64,000 nt of DNA from the NCBI GenBank assembly GCA_014526335.1, contig JACTAT010000060.1, positions 1,160,319 to 1,224,318 on the forward strand. The letters are read 5' to 3'. Under the pieces are notes generated by a model. The model did not search any database and had not been told where the DNA came from. It worked only from the letters and a program-made list of their open reading frames with translations. Position 1 is the first letter of the stretch. Each line of letters starts with the position of its first letter. The position numbers and the translations under genes were made by a program. Below are positions 11,993 through 22,751 of this stretch, in pieces. Source of the DNA: Chrysaora quinquecirrha. Taxonomy: Eukaryota > Cnidaria > Scyphozoa > Semaeostomeae > Pelagiidae.

Positions 11993-12339
11993 TTCCTTTG
12001 AGCCAGGATAACAACCCAAATCCTGACAGCGATTTGACATATGTTTGCGGTATGCCAAAACACGTAAAAACTAATATTTTTCACTTGTATTTACCATTTG
12101 ATTTGTGTTTAATATTGTGTATTGTTCTAAAGGATAAAGTTTAAAAAGAAAACAACTGCAACTTCTTATAGCAAAGTGTCTTGTGAATAAATATGTAATT
12201 AGGCTGATAAACCGAATTGCGCTTTAAACTGCTAATCCAGAATTTATGAATTTTGAACTCATTAATTTATGATTAATTTAAGTCTCCATACACTAGGGTA
12301 CCTTATTTGCGAGTTAATTCTCAACAAGTCGGTATACTG

Positions 12340-12965
12340 GAGCCGTTGATAAAAGTCTACGAAAATTGTTCTATCAAATTTGCTCAGTTTATCTTCTGCA
12401 AGAATTATACCTATTAGAAGTTGCTAGATGAAAGTCTGTATCAAAATTTTGTATCAAATGTTGCACGACAAAAGTCCGCGAAAATTATTCTATCAAAGCT
12501 TGCTCAAGTTATCTTCCGCGAAAATTGTTGTGTCAAAAGTGGCTCGATAAACGAAAAAGTCCGCGACAATCGTATTAAAAGTTGCTCGATAAAAGTCTGT
12601 TTCAATTTTTGTATTGAAAGTTGCACGACAAAAGTCCGCCAAAATTGCCCCATCAAAACTTGCTCAAATAATTTTCCGCGAAAATTGTGTTAAACGTTCC
12701 TCGATTATCGTCCACGAAAATTCTTCTACGTATTCAAAGTTGTTCGATTATCGTCGGCGAAAATTGCTCTATCAAAAGTTGCTCAATGAAAGTCGGCAAT
12801 AATTGTATCAAAAGTTGCTTGATAATCGTCCGCGAAAATAGTTGTATCAAAAGTTGCTCGATAATCGACCGCGAAAATAGTTGTATCAAGAGTTTGTAGA
12901 TTATCGTACGCAAAAAAATTGTTGCATAAGAAGTTGCTCGATAATCGTCCGCGAAAGTTGCTTTT
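12340..12965. repeat. Degenerate ~39-bp tandem repeat
   Basis: About 15 diverged copies of a unit with AGTTGCTCGATAATCGTC, CGCGAAAATTGTT and TATCAAA. The frames through it are short and unconserved. Confidence 0.85.
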
Positions 12966-12969
12966 CACG

Positions 12970-14443
12970 TAGCAATTTAAAGATATTATTTGTTGCTATA
13001 AAGATCAAACTACAGCAATCTAAAGTTGTTATTTTTCACATTAATGCTCACGTCGAATTTGCTTAATTATCGACTACCAAATCGCTGTTTATAACAAATA
13101 TTTTTCTTGCTATAAAAATCTAAGCTCAGCCATCTTTAAGTTATTAGTTTTTCCAATAAACTTTGAAGATTGACGTAATCTGTAAAACGAAATACATATG
13201 GTCTTCAAAAACCCACTACGTGCCTTCCTGCAACACGTTAATTTCATAAATTGTCAATTGGGACTTCGTTAATTCTTGAATAAAGCAAATTTGTTCGTCG
13301 TATTTATTTACTTAGCCTAAACAGGCTTGATTGTAGAGACTGTTGTTGTTTACTTCTTGGCGGCAGGATGTTGGTTGAAATTTTGGTCCTCAACGTGGTA
13401 CGACATCGATTCTTTGTTTGTTATTCAATGTTACGTTCAAAGCCTTGAATCCGTGGAGTTTTGTCGTGCAAGGAAATTAGTCTGTTGGTTAGCAGGGCCA
13501 CAAAAGTCTTCAAATTTTGAACCGTATCTTCGATGATCGATGATTTCGTGATTCTGATCAAGGATAAGGAAGAAAGCGCAGAGATCCGAAGGAATCAATG
13601 CTACAACACATCAAGAGAAGTTCCAATCTCTGAATTTTCCAAGTGGAATAAATTGAAAGATTGGAGTCAACGCTGTAAGACGAATCGAAAGATCTAAGAC
13701 CTTGTAATACAAAGAAGTGAGAAACTGAAGCTTTGGCTCAAAGACCGTCTTGAAAGGCTTTGAAGGAAGGCTTTTTAAGGACTAATCAGGGAAAATTGTG
13801 GAGTAAATTGAGAGTTGTCTAGTTGAGCCTTACATGTCGTGCATGTCGCGCATGCCTACTTCTATAAGTCTTAAGAATTAAGGACAAGTCAGGGAGAATT
13901 CTGGACTAAATTGGGAGAGTTGAGCCTAGGCTGTCTTGCATATCAAAGTCTTAAAGACCTGGCTCTATAAGTCGAGGAATTCAAGTTTTGGCTTAAAGAC
14001 TGTCTTGAAAAGCTTTTAAGAGAGGCTTAAAAGTAAGGAACAGTCAGGGAAATTCTGAAGTAAGTTGAGAGAGTTGAGCCTAAGTTATCGCTCACATTGT
14101 TCGTATTAAGCTCTGAGCCAGTCTTATGAACATCTCTTGGTAACTCAGTCAATTTAAGTCGCGATACTTAGAAAAGTTGAGAAAATTAAGTCTAGCTCTA
14201 AAAAAGGTGACGTTTCTTAAAACAAACAAACAAACAAACAAACAAACAGGGAACCGACAAACAAGTGGAGCATCAATAGACGGCGAGGATGTCAAGTCGA
14301 TGAATTCCACTCCGAGGTTTTGAGCATCGAATAGACCAAGCCTCAGCAATCAAGCAAGTTGAGACACCACAGTCTAAAGCGTAAGTCTCTAACAGTTACT
14401 ACTGGCCTTAACAGCAACTTCGTACCTGCTGTTAAGCTTCAAT
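12970..14443. other. Spacer with three diverged ~150-bp repeats
   Basis: Between 13,735 and 14,090 the words GGACAAGTCAGGGA, AAATTGGGAGAG and GTTGAGCCTA recur about three times. A short (CAAA)n run lies at 14,218-14,246. I see nothing convincing as an exon before 14,444. Confidence 0.5.
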
Positions 14444-14591
14444 ATGTTGGGAGCTATTGTCAAGCTAAAAGCTGCAAGTAGAAACATCAAGGCCCGCCAT
14501 AGCGGTGATAAAAACACTTGTCAACCAATCAGCAAAGAGTTCTCGTTGCAGACGATCTTTCAGACAAGTTCTGCTGTAGCCCTTGGGCAAG
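14444..14591 (+). CDS. Possible short first exon, function unknown
   Basis: ATG starts 49 codons (begins MLGAIVKLKAASRNIKARH, ends AVALGQ), then G|GTGAGT, a strong donor in phase 1. The phase would permit splicing to LRRC71 exon 2, but nothing else ties it to that gene. It could be a chance frame. Confidence 0.2.
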
Positions 14592-14708
14592 GTGAGTCAA
14601 ATTCAGACTTTTACCCCCCCCTGAAGGGGATTATGGTTCATTATAAGGAAATGCGATTTGATATATGTCTGGGGGTAGGTGTATCTTTTTTCGACCCCGT
14701 TATAAACA

Positions 14709-15150
14709 TCTATATATATAAAACAGAACTGTTTGTATGTATGTATGTGTGTATGTATGTATGTATGTATGTGTATGTATGTATGTATGTATGTATGTAT
14801 ATATGTTCGCTTATAACTCAAGAACCACTCCACAGACTGAAAAACAAAAGGTATCTTTGTGATCGGCATTTTCCGGAGAGTGTCCTCGGCGAAAAAAAAT
14901 TTCAAAAACGTTACGAAATAAAAGAATTAAATCAAAGGTAGTAAAATTGAAATAAAATGCGACGGGATTACAATTTCTTGAAGGCATGCTGACGTCAAAT
15001 TAATCAACATTACGCTTATTAGTTGTACTTCGGCTAAACAAAAGCTGATTGATACGAGAAACGAATGATACATCAAATTAATCCCAGAAAAGTCTCCACT
15101 TGGAAAAGTTGAAAAAACTTCAACGCTGCATCGACGGGTACCAGGGCTAG
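14709..15150 (+). mobile_element. Non-autonomous Helitron-like element, copy B (intact ends)
   Basis: It starts TCTATATATATAAAAC after an A and ends GGTACCAGGGCTAG before a T, which is the A^TC...CTAG^T arrangement of Helitrons. At 442 bp it encodes no Rep/helicase. A TGTA-rich microsatellite lies at 14,736-14,800. Copy A is at 9,920-10,345. Confidence 0.85.
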
Positions 15151-15368
15151 TGCTTTTAATAAGCAACTACTCAAGAAACAGCTAGGGCTGGACTGACATG
15201 CGCATTAAGCAACTCGAGGGCTAAGTTGAATTACTGTAAGCAACTAAGAATTCAAAAAACCAAGCTTATACGCTTTCTTGTTGTTAGGAAATTGTTTGTT
15301 CTTATGTCTTGCATGTTGGTTCGTTTTGCTAAGGTTTTTCCACTTCCTGTCTTTCAAAAGTCTTGTGT

Positions 15369-16358
15369 TGTAGGCCTAACAGTAGCCTGCGTGCAAACTT
15401 CACAAAGAGGGAATTGTAAAGTCTGCGAATTAGCGTCCGTTTTCGAGTTCTGTGATCTTGCGCAATAAATCTGCTCTTTGTCTGGGCATTGTTTCTCATC
15501 CAATCAGTGAGTGGTTTCAGATTTTAGTGACCCAATCAAAAGCAAGAACATCGTCACGTGTTATTCAGTCTCTTCGAGACAAGTGAAGGAGCGAACACAA
15601 CAAAAATTACCTGTATTCAAGATGGAGGAACGTTCAGTGACTTTTTCGAGGATCAAGTTTGAATGTCTTCAGTGTTTGAAAATTTGGGACGAAACTGCGT
15701 TTCAAAGGGGATTTGACATGGTGAAGCAAATCTTTAAGATCGAAACATTATAGTTGGATCAAGATTAATGATCAAAATACATGATGCAGTAGGCCTAGTA
15801 ATAGGCCTGTCCCTGCTGTCATTTCCTCTGCCTCCGACGATAAAAAACCCTTCTAATCTTCGATGGGCGCTCCGATCTGGGCAGAGCTTCGTCCTCGCGA
15901 AACCCAATAACTGTGTCAGTGGCTGCTGCTTTTTTATTGTATTTTAACTTAAGCTTTTTGTTGACTTTGGCCAGTTCGTCTTTTATAACCTCCCCTTCTT
16001 CAACAAATCAACACAATTTTGCAAATATATTTCAAAATGGAAGCAAATAAATAAAATCGAGACTAATCTGCTTTCGGATTAAAACGCCAGATCCCTCCAC
16101 AATATTTCGATCGTGCTTCAAAACAGTCTCTTCGAAAGCAAAGACAGCATATTCCATCATCCAACATTTTCAATTTGATCAGTGCGTGTCTGCTCTGCGG
16201 GACGTTCGGACGAGTAAAGCGGAGGCAATTTCTTGCGCAAGATCGACCTCCTCTGTGAAGGAGGAAATCGAGGTCACAGAACTCGAAAACGGACGCTAAT
16301 TCACAGACTTTACAATTCCCTCTTTGTGAAGTTTGCACGCAGGCTAGCCTAACAGTTG
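15369..16358. mobile_element. Element with ~85-bp inverted repeats
   Basis: The segment at 15,375-15,465 (GCCTGCGTGCAAACTTCAC, then GGGAATTGTAAAGTCTGCG) recurs inverted at 16,262-16,350 almost unchanged. Between the arms I see no recognisable protein. Words of the AAGCAACTTTTAAGCAAC type around 15,155-15,230 and 16,400-16,440 suggest it sits inside a larger relative of the Tc1/mariner-like MITE family. Confidence 0.7.
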
Positions 16359-16579
16359 ATGATTTTGATCCTTGAAGTCAGAAGTGCGTGTAAGGTGCGA
16401 AAAATGCTAAGCAACTTTTAAGCAACTTTGAGACCTGAAATGTCCTTAATTTGAAGCTATTTTGAAGGCTTGACAAAAGTAGCTACAATCCCTTGGTTTC
16501 AGTTTTTAAAGGTAGAGATTGAATAACAATTGGTACGTTTTCAGCTAGAAAGATTTTAGGATCGAAAATAAAACTTGAA

Positions 16580-17065
16580 CAAGATATTGAATTTCGAACC
16601 ACAGAGTTTTGGAACTAACAAGGATCGAAATGAATTTATAAACAATAGACTAAACTGTGATTGGTGCATTTCGAGCCACAAAGTTTCTGAACTGACAAGG
16701 ATCGAAAATAAGTTCTGAACAATAGACTAATTTCTGATTGGTGCATTTCGAGCCAAAAATTTTTGGAACCGGGAAGGATCGAAATGAATTTGTAAACAAT
16801 GGATTAAACTGTGATTGGTGCATTTCGAGCCACAAAGTTTTTGAACTGACATGGATCGAAATGAATTTATAAACAATAGATTAAACTGTGATTGGTGCAT
16901 TTCGAGCCACAAAGTTTTTGAACTGACATGGATCGAAATGAATTTATAAACAATAGCTTAAACTGTGATTGGTGCATTTCGAGCCACAAAGTTTTATAAC
17001 TGACAAGGATCGAAATGAATTTATAAACAATAGATTAAACTGTGATTGGTGCGTTTCGAGCCAGT
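16580..17065. repeat. 77-bp tandem array with inverted CCAAT boxes
   Basis: About six to seven copies. GTGATTGGTGCATTTCGAG recurs at about 16,657, 16,734, 16,812, 16,890, 16,967 and 17,043. Each unit carries ATTGG (CCAAT on the minus strand). Closely related units form the upstream region of TXNL1 at 63,880-64,000. Confidence 0.9.
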
Positions 17066-17069
17066 AAGT

Positions 17070-18090
17070 GTTTAAGTTAGTATTTTTTGCACCTAGGGTT
17101 TTTTCTGTTTATTTCAAATTGATTTCTTTTTATACAAAAATGAGTGATAATTACGGAATAATCAAAAACTATTTCTTTGCACAAAAGTTGTTTTTGTTCG
17201 CGATAAAATGTTTTTCTTGCCTTAATTTCCCTTAATTTACATTTGAACGAGCATTTGAAGGGGCAGGAAGATTCGAAAAGTCAGTTTTATGTGTTTGAAA
17301 ACTGCTATTTTTTGCTCATTTATGCTGTATATATTAAAGATTTTAGTCTTCGTGATTTTTAAGTGGCAAAAAAGTTGTTTTTCCTTATAAATATTTTATG
17401 AAAACGATCGAATATGCAGTAACAAGCAACTGGTAATTGGAAATTCATTTTTCTGACAATAAGAAGCTGGATCGATTTTGAATATGAACGTGGGTCTTTC
17501 CGATCGGCACAGGGCTTTTCGTTGGGAAATCGATTTGGCAATAAATAAAGTGGAAGACACGGGCATTTCGTTTTGTGCATTTCGAAAGCCTTTTTGATAA
17601 ACAGCTGTGAAAACCTGAGTTGGACGATTTATTTCAAAAGAGAACATCAGTAGTCAACTTGAAAAACCTGCGAGAGATAACTTGTTGGGTCTGTTTGAAA
17701 AGAACTAGAACAAAGACCACAGAAGCGCAAGGAAAAACGGCAAGCTCCGTGCATAATCACTAAAACAATTAAACACAGGGATTCGAGATTTTTTGCTGTA
17801 CCCACATGCTGCGGAGGAAAGCGAAGCATATAAGATCTCGCTGCGCAGGAAATTGATTGCATTGTCCACTTGAGCGGCCAAACATGACTACATGCTTAAG
17901 ACGACAGAGAAATTCGATGTGGAGGTTTTTCTATATCTTGCATAAAAAGTAAAATCTAGAAATAGGTATTGTCAAGAGTAACATATGCTATTTGGATTTG
18001 TATAGAACGACGCCCTGAAGGCATTACCGAGAAATCAATGAGGCAAAAGAAATGAGGACAAAGTAATGGAGAGTAGTGGACACTACGCAT
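17070..18090. other. No gene recognised
   Basis: AT-rich DNA with short unremarkable frames on the minus strand. I cannot support an exon. Confidence 0.5.
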
Positions 18091-18239
18091 TAGCAAATTG
18101 ACGTCATAAGAGCAACGTCTGTATCAGATTAAATCAAATAGATACATTATATTTCTGTTGAGATTTACGAAATCTGGTAAAGAAACCGAGGGGCTTAAAA
18201 AGGAAAAGATGTTCTTTTGTATCCTTGTGTTCTGAAACC

Positions 18240-18890
18240 AACATAGAGTGGACACTGTGTAGGAGCAACGTAACAGATAGTGGACACTGGGCAGGAGCAA
18301 CGTCATGAGACCATTGTCTGTATCAAGTTAATCTGATGAGATTGTAGAATTCTGATAAAGATACAGAGAGATCTCAGAGGTACAGGATTATTTTTCCCTG
18401 TACATTGTGGAAGAAATTCGAGTTGTTGGACACTGCGTGGGAGCAAATTGACAGAGAGTTGACACTGCGCACGAACAACGTGGGATAGAGTGGACACTGC
18501 ACAAGAGCAACTTGAGAGAGAGAGAGAGTGGACACTGGGTAGGAGCAACGTGAGAGAGCAAGGACACTGCAGAGGGGCAACTTGAGATAGAGTGGACAGT
18601 GGACACTGGGCAGAAGCAAGGTGACAGAGAGTGGACACTGGGCAGAAGCAACATGACAGAGCGAGGACACTGCACAGGAGCAACTTGAGATAGAGTTGAC
18701 ACTGCGCAGGAGCAACTTGAGAGAGAGAGTGGACACTGGGCAGGAGCAACGTGAGAGATAGAGTGGACACTGGGCAGGAGCAGCTTGAGATAGAGTTGAC
18801 ACTGCGCAGGAGCAACTTGAGAGAGAGAGAGTGGACACTGGGCAGGAGCAACGTGAGAGATAGAGTGGGGACTGGGCAGGAGCAACGTAC
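18240..18890. repeat. ~40-bp minisatellite GTGGACACTGGGCAGGAGCAA
   Basis: About 16 copies, with the alternating variants GACACTGGGCAGGAGCAACG and GACACTGCGCAGGAGCAACT separated by GAGA runs. The long minus-strand frames (up to 202 residues, Ser/Cys/Leu-rich) are created by the repeat. Confidence 0.9.
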
Positions 18891-18899
18891 TACTTGTAT

Positions 18900-19535
18900 C
18901 AGATTAAGCATACAGTACAGTGGTCAATAGACTAAGTCAAATAGAAGTATCTTTGTTGAGATTATAGATATCTTATAAAGATTGCGGAAGAGTAGAACAG
19001 AAAGGAATCGTTATTTGAACTGGGATTTCAAGCATAATATTGGCACTTAAGCTTAGGCTGATAAAACCTGCCTTTAAACAAATTCTATTTCATCGCAAGC
19101 AAATAAGAAACATCAGCTGCCTAAACACAAAAAGATTGAAATACACGGAACCCAAGACACTCGTATTTCATAGTTTCAATTGGAGTCGCATTTCACTTGG
19201 CCTAAACTGCGACTGAGTATTCGTCTTACAAACCTCACACCACTCCTGTTCAGTTAAGTTTCCTTCAAGAAAATCATGCTTCGAACACCGCAGACGCAGA
19301 GCAGACGGAGGCGCTCCTCTGCGCATGCTTTATCTCCGGCCATGAGAAAGAGGCTACAAGACCTTAGCGAGTCAGCGCAAGGTATTTGAGAATTGTTGTA
19401 TTTCGGTGAAGTGTTACATATGTAGTCGAGTTTATGTTGTTGTTTCCTTGCTTCCTTAGACACCCCTTTGCACTTGCTTTTAGATAAGCCGGTTAATAAG
19501 CACAGGGCTGGGATTATCGAAATATTAGCATGCTA
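18900..19535. other. No gene recognised
   Basis: Spacer before the degenerate 42-bp repeat. No exon or RNA gene is visible. Confidence 0.5.
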
Positions 19536-19539
19536 GCGA

Positions 19540-20160
19540 ATACGCACTACTGTGGTGAAATACACGTTTTTTTATAAGAGCAAAGTATATAAGAACATAA
19601 GGCTTCAGAGGCTGAAAAGTTAAGAACATGCTAAGAACATAACAAGGCTTTGTGAAGCTAGAAAAATTAGAATTTTATTGGCGCTATCCTGTTCTCCTCT
19701 CTAGAAAACAGGTAAACTATCAATAATTGTGACTATTTGAAACTTTTACATGTGCATCCCTTTTCGTAGCGATTGTTACATATTTTGAAGAACAACAGCT
19801 TTTAAAAAGCAAGAAAATTAAGAACATGTTAAGAACATTTTGAGCCTTCAAATCGTGTTCTTAAAAAAAAAAACGTGTATGCAGTACTGTCACTGTGATG
19901 GTATTTTTGCGTACTGTGGTAGATAAACACTACTGTGGTGGGTTATTATGCTTGATGTGATGGGTTATTATACTTTATGTGGTGGTATTGTTTGCGTGTA
20001 CTACGGTGGATAAGCACTACTGTGGTGAGCTATTATGCTTGTTGTAGTGGGTTATTTTGATGTAGGGGTTATTATGCTTGATTTGGTGGAATTTTGCGTA
20101 CTGTTGTGGATAAGCACTACTGTGGTGGGTCACTATGCTTGATGATGTTAGGGAGCTCAT
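19540..20160. repeat. Degenerate 42-bp-type minisatellite interrupted by a MITE
   Basis: GCACTACTGTGGTG and GGGTTATTATGCTTGATG words mark a third, decayed locus of the repeat found at 5,545-6,115 and 36,030-37,560. The MITE at 19,563-19,877 splits it. Confidence 0.75.
19563..19877. mobile_element. Tc1/mariner-like MITE with TA flanks
   Basis: CACGTTTTTTTATAAGAG at the left and, inverted, CACGTTTTTTTTTTTAAGAA at the right, flanked by TA on both sides (19,561-2 and 19,878-9). It is 315 bp and non-coding. TA duplication with A/T-rich TIRs suggests the Tc1/mariner superfamily. Confidence 0.75.
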
Positions 20161-20597
20161 ATCGCCCATTAGTTGAAGTTCTTCACGTTATGCAACCAAT
20201 GGCAATAATGTATATTCATAACAGTTAATGAATTGCATAAGCCACAAATCTAAATACTTTTCAGTGTCATTCAAGCGTTAGTTTAGCTTTTTTCAAACAC
20301 GACGGGGGAACGAGATTCAAATATTCCTTCTCATGAAGCATTTTAAGGCATCCTTGCCTTTTTCGGGGAGAACATGGGTTTAGGTTCCAGGTGGTAACTT
20401 GTATCTTTTGAGTACTGGGTATATACGACTTTATCAGGGCCATCAGAAGCGGGAGGGGCTGGTGGGCTGAGTCCCCCCAAGAATTTTGAAAACAATAGTT
20501 TGGTGTAATAAAATCATAACGTTATCAAATACTTTTCTGTTATTCAGCCCCCCCTCCCCAATCTGAGATTCCTTTCGACGGTCTTGGTATATACATG

Positions 20598-20958
20598 CAC
20601 ACTTTTTTTTTATAAGAATACAGTCTATAAGAATATTCAGGCTCAAAATTGCTGAAATTTAAGAATTATTTAAGAATAATCTGAGGCTCAAGCTTGACGA
20701 GGATCATTTTTATTTCTCTGCGTTTTTTACACTGTACAATAAGTGTGATTGTCATGCTACTGTATTTGTTTTGAAATGCAGTTTTGAATATAAAATAACA
20801 AATGAAAAAGATTTGACATATTTCTCTTGATCTTCAGGCCAATTTACAACATTGATGATTAAGAATAATTTAAGAATATTTTCAGGCTCAAAATCGAATA
20901 AGCTTTAGAATAATCGAGGCTCGGCAAAAAATAAGGTATTCTTATAAAAAAAAGTGTG
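20598..20958. mobile_element. Tc1/mariner-like MITE
   Basis: CACACTTTTTTTTTATAAGA on the left is matched by the inverted CACACTTTTTTTTATAAGA on the right. The right flank is TA and the left flank TG. It is 361 bp, with internal TTTAAGAATAATCTGAGGCTC-like words repeated near both ends and no coding frame. Confidence 0.75.
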
Positions 20959-21524
20959 TAGTACCTCCCAAAGCGGATCGCCCCGTCGCGCCACGCTTTT
21001 TTAACGATCTCCCTTAACGTCCGCACTTATTAAAAACTAGGCTGACAACGAGTTTGTGATATCCTGAAATCTAAAATACTCATAATTAAATCCATAAAGT
21101 TTTTGATGAAATTAAAGACCTATCACTATCTTTCCAAACGCAGCAGTCACCCCCGCACTGGTCTAATCTATTAATCTTTCATTCGAAATAAATTCAAAAA
21201 CTGTTTCTGTAGCGAAAATAAACTTAGATTCTTCGTGGCAAGATGCTAAATGTTTTTTCCTGTCTGACATGTCGACAAAATTTGATCACGAAGAGATTCG
21301 TAAGTTCTGATAATTAAATAGTTCATTTGTGTGTGCACGCAATTTGTTTAATACCTAAGCAACCCTTTAGGCCTATAAACACCAACCCCTCAGATGGTAA
21401 AACTATTAATTAAGAAGCCCTAGAACTTTTTACGCTTTAACGTTTGAAACTTTTAGTGGTAATTTCCTGTAAAAAATGTGATTGGAGTTGTTTATTTTCT
21501 GGTATAGCAGTTTTTTACAGCTGG

Positions 21525-21755
21525 GGGGCAGCTCGGGGGCTCAGCCCTCATGGTTATCTTATTTACGAAAATCAGCGCCGTAGCTCTCCTATTAATAGAG
21601 GGTCAGCCCCCTAGTTACCTTATTTACTACGGGGTATCAGCCCCATAGTTTTCTTATTTATGGGGGATCAGTCCCTACTTATCTTTATCTTATTTACGGG
21701 GCTCAGCCCCCTAGGTATCTTATTTGCGGGGGCTCGGCCTCCTGGTTATCTTACA
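21525..21755. repeat. ~45-bp minisatellite, GGGGCTCAGCCCCCTAG-type
   Basis: Five to six diverged copies combine a small GGGGCTCAGCCCC hairpin with GTTATCTTATTTA. No gene overlaps it. Confidence 0.75.
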
Positions 21756-21759
21756 AAAT

Positions 21760-22751
21760 TTATTCTGTCCTGAAGCTTCTATCGACTTATTACGATTCGC
21801 AATTCAATTTGCGCTAGCTAGGCCCCGTGTAGGCAGCCTCAAATTCATCTCCCAGAAAGAGTCTGGGTAAAGAGATTGATGCTGCACGCAGGCTACTTTG
21901 CCCAGACTCCTCGAAGAATCCGCATCTTGCTTAGGCTCAAGGCTTAGGCCTAACTGCACAGGCTCAAGTTTCCCTGCTTAGGCTCAATTTGAACCGACTA
22001 GACCTGTTATCATTTATTTATCAGTCAGTTATCCTGGAAGATTAATCTTTTAAAAAAGCCTGAAATATTTTCGCGCCGTTCGCGTTTCTTTCGCAGATTA
22101 CCCCATAAACCATGTAAACAGCATTAAAAATTCGAAAAAATCTCCATAGAAACCAGCTTATTCGAGTGAAGCGGCAAGACCTGGCTGAGTTGAGAACTAT
22201 CTATATTTACTTCTAGTTTCGATTTCGAAATAGGATAGCGAACGAATTCGAATTTCTTGATCTTGTTTCAAAAAAGACTCGATTTTTTAATCTCATCAAA
22301 AGATCATTCAACTGACATTCTGTAAAAATCCATCTATCATGGGGCTATCATTTCATTATTGAAATCCAGACTGGGTTTCTCTGAATTAACCCGATAATTA
22401 TTCGCAGAAATTGCACCTTTGGGACAAAATAGGCCTAAGAAATTTGCTTTTCCTGGTCAAAAGAATTCCTCTTTAATTAGCTTATTTATTTCTTGATCGT
22501 CTCCATCGAGAATCAAGAGGAAAATTTTATTTCAAGATTGTAAAGTTTACAAGTTGTATCGAAGGCCTTTCGGATTTGGAGCGATTCTCTACCTGTAAGC
22601 GACGACATACTGTCTGGTAACTGCCTAAATAACACCAAGTATACGGCCTAGGCTGTTAAAATTTCAAATTGGGCCTAGGTAGCTCATCTTTGGCCCAGGC
22701 AAGCAACAGATTCATCAAGAGGCCTAGGCAAATTGAATTGCCAATCGAAAA
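21760..22751. promoter_or_regulatory. LRRC71 5' flank with X-box-like site
   Basis: The stretch before the ATG at 22,752 carries CTCCATAGAAACCAGC at about 22,145-22,160, which resembles an RFX X-box half, and many GGCCTA words. No TATA box is evident. Promoter use is inferred from position. Confidence 0.35.

Noticed and set aside
14603..14905. Minus-strand frame with THTYIHTYIHTYIH repeats
   Set aside because: It lies across the TGTA microsatellite of the Helitron.
18303..18911. Ser/Cys/Leu-rich minus-strand frames of up to 202 residues
   Set aside because: These are products of the 40-bp GACACTGGGCAGGAGCAAC minisatellite, with three overlapping frames open at once.
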